This document shows positions 34,131 through 42,376 of a DNA stretch of 64,000 nt, piece after piece. The stretch covers positions 21,249 through 85,248 of the forward strand of contig DATNID010000029.1 of NCBI GenBank assembly GCA_035604615.1, given 5' to 3'. The first letter of the stretch is position 1, and each line of letters starts with the position of its first letter. Source of the DNA: DATJLY01 sp035604615 (GTDB lineage Bacteria; Pseudomonadota; Alphaproteobacteria; ATCC43930; CGMCC-115725). The notes beneath the pieces are model-generated. The model was given only the letters and a program-made list of their open reading frames with translations. It had not been told where the DNA came from and ran no database searches. A program made the position numbers and the translations under genes.

Positions 34131-35306
34131 TTATGGCAGCGGCACGCCGGCAGCCTTGCTCACCACCTGCCAGGTCTTCGCCTCGGGGCTCCAGCGCGTC
34201 ACCACCGCGTCGCTCACGTCGAGGCCGCGCTGCGGCGACTTGCCGAAGTCATAGATGCCGTTGACGCCGGCAAAATTCGAAATGCCGGCGATGAAGTCAC
34301 GTAGTTCCGTGGCGGTGGCGTCGGGGCCGCGCGTGCGGAGCGCATGGACCAGGATGGTGGCGGGCTCCCAGCCGAGCTCGGCAGCGACATCGGGCTGAGC
34401 GTGCGCGTCAGCGTAGGCGGCGTAGAACGCGTCGTGCTGCTTCGCCACCTCGGGCCCGAGCTCCTTGGCGTCGCGCACCACCCATTGCGCCGCGGGGATG
34501 TAGAGCTGCTTCGGCAGGAAGTCCGCATATTGCCCCATTTGCGCATATGTCATGTTGCCGTCGGTGGTACCCATCGGGACCTCGAGCCCCTGGTCGCGCA
34601 CGCCGCGGAAAATCGTGGCAATCGGCGTACCGGTGCTCCAGGCGATGAAGCATTGCGGGTTGGCCGCCTTCACCGTCTCGATCTGCGCCGAGACGCTCAC
34701 GTCCGTCGTGTTGAAGTGGGCCGTGGCGACGATCTGCATGTCCTTGTTCTCGGGCTGGCCCAGCACCGACTTCAATCCGTTCTCGGCGTCCTGGCCGGTG
34801 GCGTCGGAGCTGAACATGAGGGCGATGCGGGTCCAGCCCTTCATGCGGAAATAGCGCACCAGCGCGGTCGCGAGATCGAGCGTCGAGACGCTGCCGGTGA
34901 AGACATAGTCGCCCTTCTCCGGATGGATGCCGGGCGACAGGCAGTAATCGACCGGCCCGGTCTTGACCAGCGGCGCGATGGCGCGGCAGGTGGCGACGAT
35001 CGAGCCGCCGATCATCACCTGCGGCTTCTGGCCCAGGACTTCGCTGGCGAGCTGGACCGCGATCTGCGGGTTGGTCTGGTCGTCCTGGAACGCGAACTCG
35101 AGCATCCGTCCCTTGATCCCGCCCGATTCGTTGACCAGCTTCTGGACCAGCTGCAGCCCCTGCTGCTCGCCCTTGCCGATGAAGGCGCCCGACCCGGTGA
35201 GCGACATGACGGCGGGAATCTTGTAGGGGTCGGCGGCGCAGGCTGGTACGGCGACCGCAGCCAGCCCCAGCGCAAGGCCGCTCGCGGCCAGGTGTCTCAC
35301 GCGCAT
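34131..35306 (-). CDS. Branched-chain-type ABC transporter substrate-binding protein (LivK-like)
   Basis: 391 residues with a signal peptide (LALGLAAVAVPACA) and the type I periplasmic-receptor fold. Supporting phrases are PAVMSLTGSGAFIGKGEQQGLQL, DDQTNPQIAVQLASEV, and later HALRTRGPDATATELRDFI. ATG 35306 has GGGAGG 5 nt upstream. It is the first gene of the livK-livHM-livG-livF operon. Sequences of this subtype often accompany aromatic-acid catabolism genes, which fits the setting, but the ligand cannot be read from sequence. Confidence 0.9.
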   Translation of the reverse strand: MRVRHLAASGLALGLAAVAVPACAADPYKIPAVMSLTGSGAFIGKGEQQGLQLVQKLVNESGGIKGRMLEFAFQDDQTNPQIAVQLASEVLGQKPQVMIGGSIVATCRAIAPLVKTGPVDYCLSPGIHPEKGDYVFTGSVSTLDLATALVRYFRMKGWTRIALMFSSDATGQDAENGLKSVLGQPENKDMQIVATAHFNTTDVSVSAQIETVKAANPQCFIAWSTGTPIATIFRGVRDQGLEVPMGTTDGNMTYAQMGQYADFLPKQLYIPAAQWVVRDAKELGPEVAKQHDAFYAAYADAHAQPDVAAELGWEPATILVHALRTRGPDATATELRDFIAGISNFAGVNGIYDFGKSPQRGLDVSDAVVTRWSPEAKTWQVVSKAAGVPLP

Positions 35307-35475
35307 CTTTGCCTCCCCGACGATTGCTTTGCGGCGAACCTATCGGTTTCATCGGGTACCGGGCAAGCGGTTCGGCGGGCGGGACGTGTCTGCGTTCGAC
35401 TTTTCGTCATGTGTCAAAGGCGGACATCACCGGCCTCGCTTGATCGCCGTAGCGGCGGGGAGCACTCTGCCGAGG

Positions 35476-36738
35476 ATGAGCGAGTCTGACGCAACACCGC
35501 GCGAGAGTGGCGACAAATCGGCGGTCTTGACGGGTGCGCGCGGTAGCGCGGCGGTCTCCTGGAATGCGGTTCTTTCGACCTATCTGCCTGCGCTTGTGTT
35601 GGCCGTGGGCAACGGCATTGCGTTGCCGGCGGTGCCGGCGCTGGCCAAGTCGTTCGAGGTCAGCTTCGGCGTTGCCAGCGGCGTCGTCACGGCGTTTCTG
35701 CTGGGGAACCTGGCGATCACGATCCCGTCGGGCTGGTTGATCGACCGTTTCGGGCGCCGTGTCGTCTTGATCGGCGGACCGCTGCTGACCTCGGCGATCG
35801 CTTTCATGGTCGCCGTCGCCCACTCGTTCCCGGAGCTGTTGGTCCTGCGCTTCTTCGACGGATGCGCGGCGCAGATGTGGTTGATGGGCCGGTTGGCGGC
35901 CATATCGCACGGCGCCGCACCCGGGCAGCGCGGCCGGCTGGTGAGCTGGATGTTCGGCATGAACAGCCTCGGCAGCCTCACGGGCCCGATCTTGGGCGGG
36001 TTCATCGCGAGCGCGTGGGGCGCGCGCGCTCCGTTCGTGGCGTATGGCGTTCTGGCATTACTCGCGCTCATTCCCACCGCGGCTTTGGCCGAGGACACGC
36101 CGCGGCGCGACCGCGATGTACGCGCGAAGGAGGTTTCGACGCGATCGCTGTCGCTGCGCCAGATCGTCATGCCGCGCCTCGTCTATTTCGGGGTGGCCCT
36201 GTTCGCGGGGCTGACCCGCGGACCGGTCCAGGCCGGTCTGCTGCATCTCTACGCGGCCTTCGCCTACCACCTCGGACCCAGAGAGATCGGCTATCTCGCC
36301 ACCGGGGCAGCTTGTCTCTCCTTGCCGATCGGGTTCACCGGCGGCTGGATGATGGATCGCTTCGGCCGCAAACGCACGATGGTTCCAGGATTTGTCGGCG
36401 TGACGTTCGCGATGGCGGCACTTGCGGCATCCGCATTCTTGCACCTGTCGCTCGCCTGGTACGTGGTGCTGTTCCTTCTTGGCGTCGCCCTGCAAGCCTT
36501 GACGGGAGGCTCGATCCAGACGGTCGGCGCCGACGTCGCACCGCCCGAGGCCCGCGGCACCTTCCTCGGCCTGTGGCGCTTCACCGGCCAGGGCGGCAAC
36601 GCGCTCAGTCCGATCATGTTCGCGCTCCTCGCTGACGGCGTGAACTACGGCTCCGCGTTTCTGTTCATCGCGGTCTCGGCGGCGACGGTGGCGTTCTTGC
36701 TCATCCGCTTTGTGCCGGAGACCAGGAGAGTGGGGTGA
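35476..36738 (+). CDS. MFS transporter
   Basis: A 420-residue major facilitator protein with twelve predicted hydrophobic segments and loop motifs GWLIDRFGRRVVLI in the first half and GWMMDRFGRKRTM in the second. Charged residues before the first helix are consistent with a cytoplasmic N-terminus. ATG 35476 is the most plausible start; the frame is open 49 codons upstream through intergenic-type sequence. It is divergent from the liv operon and precedes two oxygenase genes, so it may carry their substrate or product (inference). Confidence 0.87.
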   Translation: MSESDATPRESGDKSAVLTGARGSAAVSWNAVLSTYLPALVLAVGNGIALPAVPALAKSFEVSFGVASGVVTAFLLGNLAITIPSGWLIDRFGRRVVLIGGPLLTSAIAFMVAVAHSFPELLVLRFFDGCAAQMWLMGRLAAISHGAAPGQRGRLVSWMFGMNSLGSLTGPILGGFIASAWGARAPFVAYGVLALLALIPTAALAEDTPRRDRDVRAKEVSTRSLSLRQIVMPRLVYFGVALFAGLTRGPVQAGLLHLYAAFAYHLGPREIGYLATGAACLSLPIGFTGGWMMDRFGRKRTMVPGFVGVTFAMAALAASAFLHLSLAWYVVLFLLGVALQALTGGSIQTVGADVAPPEARGTFLGLWRFTGQGGNALSPIMFALLADGVNYGSAFLFIAVSAATVAFLLIRFVPETRRVG

Positions 36739-36828
36739 GGCTGCCGTTCCAAGCGCACGCGCTTGCGTGTCGCGGAAAATGCCGCTTCAATGGCGCGGGC
36801 TTCGGCACAATCCCGAGGGCAGGACAGG

Positions 36829-38034
36829 ATGGCAACGGCCGCGACCGCTTCCAACACGCCGACGGCGGACGACATCGTCGCGCGGGCACGGGCGATGATG
36901 CCAACGATGCGCGCCAGGGCGCAGCGCGCCGAGGAAATGCGCCACATTCCCGACGAAACCCACCGCGAGTTCATCGAGGCCGGCTTCTATCGCGTGCTCC
37001 AGCCGGCGCGCTATGGCGGCTTCGAGCTCGATTACGGGACCCAGACCGAGATGTCGGTCGAGCTCGCCCAGGGCTGCGCCTCGAGCGGCTGGATCGCCAG
37101 CATCACCGCCTGCCATGCCTGGATCGTCGGCATGTTCCCGCCCGAGGCGCAGGAGCATATCTGGGGCGACGATAGCGGCACCTTGATCGCCAGCGCGTTC
37201 CAGCCGCCGAGCGACTTTTCGATCGAGCGCGTCGCCGGCGGCTACCGCGTCTCCGGGCGCTGGCACTTCTCGAGCGGCGTCGGGTTGTGCCAGTGGACGA
37301 TCCTGTCCATTCCCATCCCGTCTTCCGACGGCAAGAGCCCGCCCGAGCGCACCATCTGCGTCGTGCCGCTGAAGAATGCCGAGATCGACGACGTGTGGTT
37401 CGTGAGCGGGCTCTGCGCCACCGGCAGCAACGACATCATCCTGCGCGACGAGTTCGTGCCGGACCATCACACCGTGCGCTACGCCGATCTCGGCGGCGAC
37501 GGTCCAACCCCGGGCAGCGCGGTCAATCCGCATCACATCTACCGCCTGCCGTTGTTCGGCGTGTTCTCGTACAATCTGGTAGGCACCGGCATCGGCGCGG
37601 CCAAGGGCGCGGTCGACATGATGGTGGATCATCTGAAGCCGCGCAGCACCACGACGACCAAGCTGCGCATGGCGAATTTGCAGAGCATCCATCTCCGCAT
37701 CGCCCGCGCCGCCGCATTGGCCGACGCCGCGCGCGCGGTCATCCAGCGCAACTGCGAGGAGTTCAACCGGCTCGGCCGCGCCGGCCAGCCGATCGGCCCG
37801 GAGCAGCGCGTGCGCTATCGCCGCGACGCCGGCTTCGCGGGCGCGCTGAGCGTCGAGGCGGTGGAGGGGATATTTCCGCTCCTGGGCGGAGGGGGACTGG
37901 CCAAGGACAACCCGATCCAGCGCCATTGGCGCGACGCGCACGCGGTCGGCCAGCACGTCGCCTGCTCGTGGGACGTCGCCGGCTCCAATTACGGCGCGGC
38001 GCGCCTCGGCGTCCTGCCGCCCGACCAGATGTAG
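36829..38034 (+). CDS. Group D flavin-dependent monooxygenase (acyl-CoA dehydrogenase fold)
   Basis: 401 residues of the acyl-CoA-dehydrogenase-like oxygenase class that includes HsaA, HpaB-type and indole-acetate or pigment-biosynthesis hydroxylases. Supporting segments are MRHIPDETHREFIEAGFYRVLQP in pieces, the substrate/flavin phrase GYRVSGRWHFSSG, and the C-terminal HWRDAHAVGQHV, which replaces the catalytic Glu region of true dehydrogenases. Such enzymes hydroxylate an aromatic ring with reduced flavin from a separate reductase; no reductase gene is seen nearby. ATG 36829 is chosen; upstream codons look non-coding. It is followed 8 bp later by a second, FAD-type hydroxylase. Confidence 0.83.
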   Translation: MATAATASNTPTADDIVARARAMMPTMRARAQRAEEMRHIPDETHREFIEAGFYRVLQPARYGGFELDYGTQTEMSVELAQGCASSGWIASITACHAWIVGMFPPEAQEHIWGDDSGTLIASAFQPPSDFSIERVAGGYRVSGRWHFSSGVGLCQWTILSIPIPSSDGKSPPERTICVVPLKNAEIDDVWFVSGLCATGSNDIILRDEFVPDHHTVRYADLGGDGPTPGSAVNPHHIYRLPLFGVFSYNLVGTGIGAAKGAVDMMVDHLKPRSTTTTKLRMANLQSIHLRIARAAALADAARAVIQRNCEEFNRLGRAGQPIGPEQRVRYRRDAGFAGALSVEAVEGIFPLLGGGGLAKDNPIQRHWRDAHAVGQHVACSWDVAGSNYGAARLGVLPPDQM

Positions 38035-38042
38035 GGCAGACG

Positions 38043-39281
38043 ATGGCGCGGACGCCCCGCGTCGCCATCATTGGCGGCGGCATCGGCGGCCTCAGCGCAG
38101 CGCTCGCGCTGGAGCGGCGCGGCATCGAGGTCGACATCTTTGAGGCGGCGCCCAGCCTCGGCGAGATCGGCGCCGGGCTCAATCTCAGCCCCAACGCGCT
38201 CAAGGTGTTCCGCGCGCTCGACATCGAGGCGGAGGCGAACGCCATCGGATTCGAGTCCGACTTCCAGATCATCCGCAGCTGGCATAGCGGGCGGATCATC
38301 TCGCGCACCTTGCGCAAGGGCTTCAAGGAGCGGTTCGGCGCGCCCCATCTCACCGTCCATCGCGCCGACTTGCTCAACGTGCTGAGCCGGAATCTGCGCC
38401 GGTCGCGCGTCCATCTCGGCGCGCGCTGCATCGAAGTCGAGCCGCTGGCGCATGGCGCCCGCGCGCGCTTCGCCGACGGCAGCGAGATCGAGGCCGACGC
38501 CGTCGTCGGCGCCGACGGGCTTCACTCGGTGGTGCGCAACAGCCTCTTCGGCGCCGACGCGCCGCGCTTCACCGGCTGCATCTGCTATCGCGGCCTGGTG
38601 CCGCGCGAGGAGGTGCCGGCCGACATCTATACCGCCGACGGCACCATGTGGATGGGGCCGCACGGCCATGTCGTGCATTACTGGGTGCGGCGCGGCGAGC
38701 TGCTCAACATCGTCGCGCATTACGACAGCGACGCCTGGACCGAGGAATCGTGGACCCGCGAATGCGACCGGTCGGAGCTGATGCAGACCTATGGGCGCTG
38801 GCATCCGTCGCTGCTGCGGCTCTACGAATGCGGCGAACATTGGTACAAATGGGCGCTCTACGACCGCGATCCGCTGCCGCGCTGGAGCAAGGGGAACGCG
38901 ACGCTCTTGGGCGATTCTGCGCATGCCATGCTGCCCTATCTCGGCCAGGGCGCGTGCATGGCGATCGAGGACGGATACATCCTGGCCGCCGCGGTCGCCA
39001 ATCGCCCTGACGACATGCCGGCCGCACTGGTCGAGTACGAGACGCTGCGCCGGCCGCGCGCCAACCGCGCCGTCCTGGGCTCGCGCATGCGCGCCAAGGA
39101 AAACCACCTCGCCTCGCCGTGGCGCCGGCTGGTGCGCGATACGAAGTTCCTGCTGCGCGACCGGTTCGGCACCGACAAGACCGCCTTCCAGGCCGCCTGG
39201 CTCTATGCCTACGACGTGGCGGAGGAACCGATCGTCCGCGCCGACGATGCACACGCGGCGGGGACAATTGCCGCGAAGTAG
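38043..39281 (+). CDS. FAD-dependent aromatic hydroxylase (salicylate hydroxylase-like)
   Basis: A 412-residue class A flavoprotein monooxygenase. The N-terminal dinucleotide motif is AIIGGGIGGLSAALALE, then AVVGADGLHSVVRN, and the ribityl-binding motif LLGDSAHAMLPYLGQGACMA with AIEDG. It resembles salicylate 1-monooxygenase and 6-hydroxynicotinate-type hydroxylases. It differs clearly from the hydroxylase at 6551, so the two probably have different substrates. ATG 38043 lies 8 bp after the preceding oxygenase, suggesting co-expression. A long inverted repeat begins 32 bp after its stop. Confidence 0.87.
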   Translation: MARTPRVAIIGGGIGGLSAALALERRGIEVDIFEAAPSLGEIGAGLNLSPNALKVFRALDIEAEANAIGFESDFQIIRSWHSGRIISRTLRKGFKERFGAPHLTVHRADLLNVLSRNLRRSRVHLGARCIEVEPLAHGARARFADGSEIEADAVVGADGLHSVVRNSLFGADAPRFTGCICYRGLVPREEVPADIYTADGTMWMGPHGHVVHYWVRRGELLNIVAHYDSDAWTEESWTRECDRSELMQTYGRWHPSLLRLYECGEHWYKWALYDRDPLPRWSKGNATLLGDSAHAMLPYLGQGACMAIEDGYILAAAVANRPDDMPAALVEYETLRRPRANRAVLGSRMRAKENHLASPWRRLVRDTKFLLRDRFGTDKTAFQAAWLYAYDVAEEPIVRADDAHAAGTIAAK

Positions 39282-39313
39282 AGTCAGATCAACTGAGTTG
39301 GCGCCGGCATCGC

Positions 39314-39411
39314 GCGTCCGTTCGACTTCGCTTCGCTCCGCTCAGGATGAGGTAGAATTTTCGCCTCATCCTGAGCGGAGCGGCGCATAGCGCCGCGCAG
39401 TCGAAGGACGC
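39314..39411 (+). repeat. Long intergenic inverted repeat, copy 2
   Basis: This is a second member of the family at 19477. The left arm GCGTCC(G)TTCGAC then CGCTCCGCTCAGGATGAGG faces the right arm CCTCATCCTGAGCGGAGCG then GTCGAAGGACGC. It separates the hydroxylase gene from the first of three tandem paralogues, where it may act as a terminator or RNA-processing hairpin. Similarity to copy 1 extends across both halves of each arm. Confidence 0.85.
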
Positions 39412-39442
39412 ACCACGCTTCAACCACGCTCAAGGCGTCGTG

Positions 39443-40012
39443 ATGGACGAGCCGGTTCTCAACTTCAACTTCACCCTCGAGGACGCCGCCGCCCGGGGTG
39501 GGTGGCATGAGGCCAACCGGTATGCGGTATGGGTCGGGCGCCAGGCGCTCGATGCACCGCCCTGGGAGCTTATGGAGCGGCGGCCGGAGGGGTTCGTGCG
39601 CCTGCCGGCCGGCGCGCGCTCGATGCGGCTCGTCCCGGCCGGAATGCCATTTCGCGTCGCCCACCTGTTCGCGCCCTGGCAGGTTTCCGATGCCGACACG
39701 GTCTATCTCCGCGTCGCGCGCGCGGACGGCGTCTTTCATCTGCTGGTGGCGACGTCGGGTCCCACCGTGAAGGAGTCCGCCGCGGTCTGGATTTGCGCCG
39801 GCTGCGGCGCCGAGATGGCCCGCGCGCGCTTCGCCGTGGGGACGCACGGGCTGGTGGCGTTCTGGCCGTTCCTGTTGGTGCAGGCGCGGGCCTTCAATGC
39901 CGCGCCCGAGCGCCACATCTGCGCCGCGTGCGGGGAGCCCCATCCCCTGTGCTACGGCTTCGCGGGCAGCGACGACAGCGCCGACGAAGCCGCCGCGCGC
40001 GCCCTGTGGTAG
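39443..40012 (+). CDS. HAO-like cupin/rubredoxin-type protein, paralogue A (metal-site variant)
   Basis: 189 residues; first of three adjacent paralogues. It shares with the next two an N-terminal cupin-like region, a pair of CxxC motifs (Cys118/121 in WICAGCG and Cys160/163 in HICAACG) and the ending AAARALW. The position equivalent to WHVNDMDE in paralogue B reads WQVSDADT, so the putative His and Glu metal ligands are replaced by Gln and Thr; His99 in GVFHLLV is retained. The CxxC pair should still bind a structural metal. It may be a non-catalytic or regulatory partner (inference). ATG 39443 is used; GTG 39440 is possible. Confidence 0.7.
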   Translation: MDEPVLNFNFTLEDAAARGGWHEANRYAVWVGRQALDAPPWELMERRPEGFVRLPAGARSMRLVPAGMPFRVAHLFAPWQVSDADTVYLRVARADGVFHLLVATSGPTVKESAAVWICAGCGAEMARARFAVGTHGLVAFWPFLLVQARAFNAAPERHICAACGEPHPLCYGFAGSDDSADEAAARALW

Positions 40013-40066
40013 GAGGGGCCAAGTTCGTGATAGGCTTGTCGCCGTGGGAATAAGCAGGGTTTCGCC

Positions 40067-40705
40067 ATGTTCCGCGAAGTGACCATCGACCAGCCGATCG
40101 AGAAGATCATCGACGACTGGGACTTCCTCGACGAGAAGATCGTGGCCAAGTTCACCATGTTCCGCACCGTCGGACAGAACATCTATGGCGTGCGGCGGCG
40201 CGGCATCAGCGCCGGCGAGATTCTCGATCCGCGCAAGGGCAACATCTCCGACTCGCTCGAGCTCGGCCCCAACGGCATCGTGCCGTTCGAGTTCAAGCCG
40301 ATGCATCTCCACCTCACCACCGCCGGCACGCCCCACCGCGTGCCGCACTCGATGGGCTTCTGGCACGTCAACGACATGGACGAGATCTACCTGCCGCTCC
40401 CCAATCCCGAGGGCGACGCGCTGGGCCATTTCATCGTCATCATGCAGACGCCCACGGGACGCGAGGGCGAGAGCGTCGCGTGGTATTGCGAGCGCTGCCT
40501 GACGCTCCTCTTCGAGCGCTGGCACTGCACCGGCACATACGGCCTCGAAGGCGTGTTCAAATCGTCGGCGGGGGCGATCCGCGAATACAACGCCGATGCG
40601 AAGCTGCGCACCTGTCCCGAATGCGGGCATCTGAACCCGCTGGCCTATGCCTGGAACTCGGCCAAGGACACGCCCGAGGAGCGCGCGGCGCGCGCGATCT
40701 GGTAA
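40067..40705 (+). CDS. 3-hydroxyanthranilate 3,4-dioxygenase-like protein, paralogue B
   Basis: 212 residues. The central region has WHVNDMDEIYLPLP (His100, Glu106), reproducing the His-x5-Glu ligand spacing of 3-hydroxyanthranilate 3,4-dioxygenase. It is followed by His121 and by the rubredoxin-like CxxC pair of bacterial HAO (Cys141/144 in WYCERC, Cys183/186 in CPECGH). Spacing between Glu106 and His121 is much shorter than in known HAO, and the N-terminal 75 residues are different, so this is a divergent family, not a standard HAO. An extradiol-type dioxygenase on an amino- or hydroxy-aromatic acid is a reasonable guess. Paralogue C starts 5 bp downstream. Confidence 0.7.
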   Translation: MFREVTIDQPIEKIIDDWDFLDEKIVAKFTMFRTVGQNIYGVRRRGISAGEILDPRKGNISDSLELGPNGIVPFEFKPMHLHLTTAGTPHRVPHSMGFWHVNDMDEIYLPLPNPEGDALGHFIVIMQTPTGREGESVAWYCERCLTLLFERWHCTGTYGLEGVFKSSAGAIREYNADAKLRTCPECGHLNPLAYAWNSAKDTPEERAARAIW

Positions 40706-40710
40706 GGAAG

Positions 40711-41343
40711 ATGGCGCTCCAGATCAATCTCGACCGGCCGGTCGACCAGGCGGTCGCGGACTGGGACTTCCTCGACGAAAAGATCGTCGCCAAGTTCACC
40801 ATGTTCCGCACGCTGGGCCAGAACGTCTTCGGCATCAGGCGCCACGCCATCAGCGATACCGCAATCGTCGACATGACCAAGCACATGTCGACGACGCTCC
40901 TCGAGCTGGGCCCGCGCGGCATCATCCAGCCGCCGTTCGAGCCGATGCGGCTCCACGTCACCAACGCCGGCACGCCCCACCGCGTGCCGCACAGCATGGG
41001 CTACTGGCACATCAACGACGTGGACGAGCTCTATCTGCCGCTGCCGAGCGCGCCGGGGGACCCCTTGGGCCACAACGTCCTCATCATGCAGAACCCGACC
41101 GGGCGGGAAGGCGAGAGCTGGGCGTGGTATTGCGAGACCTGCCTCACGCTTTTGTTCGAGCGCCATCATTGCACCGGCACGCTGGGCATGGATTTCAAGG
41201 TCGGGGAATTGGCAGTGCGCGAGTACAACAGCGACCCGCGCCACCGCACCTGCCCCGAATGCGGCCACGTCAATCCGGCCGGCTACAACTGGAATCCGGC
41301 CAAGGACACGGCGGAAGAGCGCGCCGCGCGGGCGCTCTGGTAG
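40711..41343 (+). CDS. 3-hydroxyanthranilate 3,4-dioxygenase-like protein, paralogue C
   Basis: 210 residues, strongly similar to paralogue B over the whole length: shared blocks include DWDFLDEKIVAKFTMFRT and AGTPHRVPHSMG. Key residues correspond: His100 and Glu106 in WHINDVDELY, His121, Cys141/144 in WYCETC and Cys181/184 in CPECGH. The C-terminus again ends ERAARALW. B and C may form a hetero-oligomer. ATG 40711 follows the B stop by 5 bp with AAGGA close upstream. Function is not recognised beyond the HAO-like pattern. A binding-protein gene follows 5 bp after its stop. Confidence 0.7.
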   Translation: MALQINLDRPVDQAVADWDFLDEKIVAKFTMFRTLGQNVFGIRRHAISDTAIVDMTKHMSTTLLELGPRGIIQPPFEPMRLHVTNAGTPHRVPHSMGYWHINDVDELYLPLPSAPGDPLGHNVLIMQNPTGREGESWAWYCETCLTLLFERHHCTGTLGMDFKVGELAVREYNSDPRHRTCPECGHVNPAGYNWNPAKDTAEERAARALW

Positions 41344-41348
41344 CGCCG

Positions 41349-42374
41349 ATGCTCCGCACCTGCCTCAACGCCGCGCTCGCGGCATTCGTCGCGTTCGCCG
41401 CGGCGCCCGCGGACGCCCAGGCGCCGAAACTGACGGTCAAGGTCGGCGTCCCCGGCCGCGCCGACCAGTACAATTTCGAGATCGCGTTCCGGCGCGGCTA
41501 TTTCGCCGAGCAGGGTCTCGAGGTCGAGACGGTGGCGGCGAACTCGGCGCAGGAATACGTCTCGGCGATCGCGTCCAACCAAATCCAGGTGGCGAGCGGC
41601 TCGCCCAATGCCGGGCTCTTTAACGCGCTCGATCGCGGCATCGACATCCGCATGGTGGCCGACTGGGCGCATCTCGGCGACGGCCAGGGCAAGGATTCCG
41701 TCGCCATCGTGGTGCGCGCCGACCTGTTCGATTCGGGCGCGGTCAAGACCATCGCCGATCTCAAGGGCCGCACCATCGCCGCCGGGCCCGGCAAGGCGAT
41801 GTATCCCGACGTGCTCGACCAGAAGATGTTCGAACTGGCGAAGCTCGCGCCCGCGGACGTGACGGTCGAGTATCTCGCCTTCGCGGATGCGCTGGCCGCG
41901 ATGTCGGGCAAGAAGATCGACGCCGCCTTCATGGTCGAGCCGCTGATCACCCAGGCCGACAGCAAGAACATCGCCCGCGTTCTGGTGCGCGCCGGCGCGG
42001 TCGATCCCGGAGCCGAACTCGCGCTCCTCATGTACTCGGCCGAATTCGCCAAGAACAAAGACGCGGCGACCAAATTCATGGTGGGCTACCTCAAGGGCGC
42101 GCGCGATTATTACGACGCCTTCTACATGAACAAGGACCGCGACGCCGTCATCAAGCTGTTGACCGAGTATCTTCCGGTCAAGGACCCTAAACTGTGGGAG
42201 GCGGCGACGCCGGGTCACACCGACCTCAACGGGGCCATCAACGTCGCCGACCTCAAGCGGCAGGCGGCGTTCTTCCGCGAGCAGGGCACGCTGTCGGGCG
42301 CCGTCCCCGATCTCGATAAATACGTCACCGCCGAATTCGCCGACGCAGCGGTCAAGATCATCGGCCGGCGCTAG
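41349..42374 (+). CDS. ABC transporter substrate-binding protein, NMT1/SsuA-like
   Basis: A 341-residue receptor with a signal peptide (LAAFVAFAAAPADAQA) and NMT1-type segments FRRGYFAEQGLEVETV, IADLKGRTIAAGPGKAMYPD and AFMVEPLITQADSK. It begins 5 bp after paralogue C and ends 2 bp before the M24 gene, so it is embedded in a single transcription unit of enzyme genes. No permease or ATPase is included, so transport needs a system from elsewhere. It probably delivers the substrate of the neighbouring dioxygenase-like proteins (inference). Confidence 0.86.
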   Translation: MLRTCLNAALAAFVAFAAAPADAQAPKLTVKVGVPGRADQYNFEIAFRRGYFAEQGLEVETVAANSAQEYVSAIASNQIQVASGSPNAGLFNALDRGIDIRMVADWAHLGDGQGKDSVAIVVRADLFDSGAVKTIADLKGRTIAAGPGKAMYPDVLDQKMFELAKLAPADVTVEYLAFADALAAMSGKKIDAAFMVEPLITQADSKNIARVLVRAGAVDPGAELALLMYSAEFAKNKDAATKFMVGYLKGARDYYDAFYMNKDRDAVIKLLTEYLPVKDPKLWEAATPGHTDLNGAINVADLKRQAAFFREQGTLSGAVPDLDKYVTAEFADAAVKIIGRR

Positions 42375-42376
42375 CG

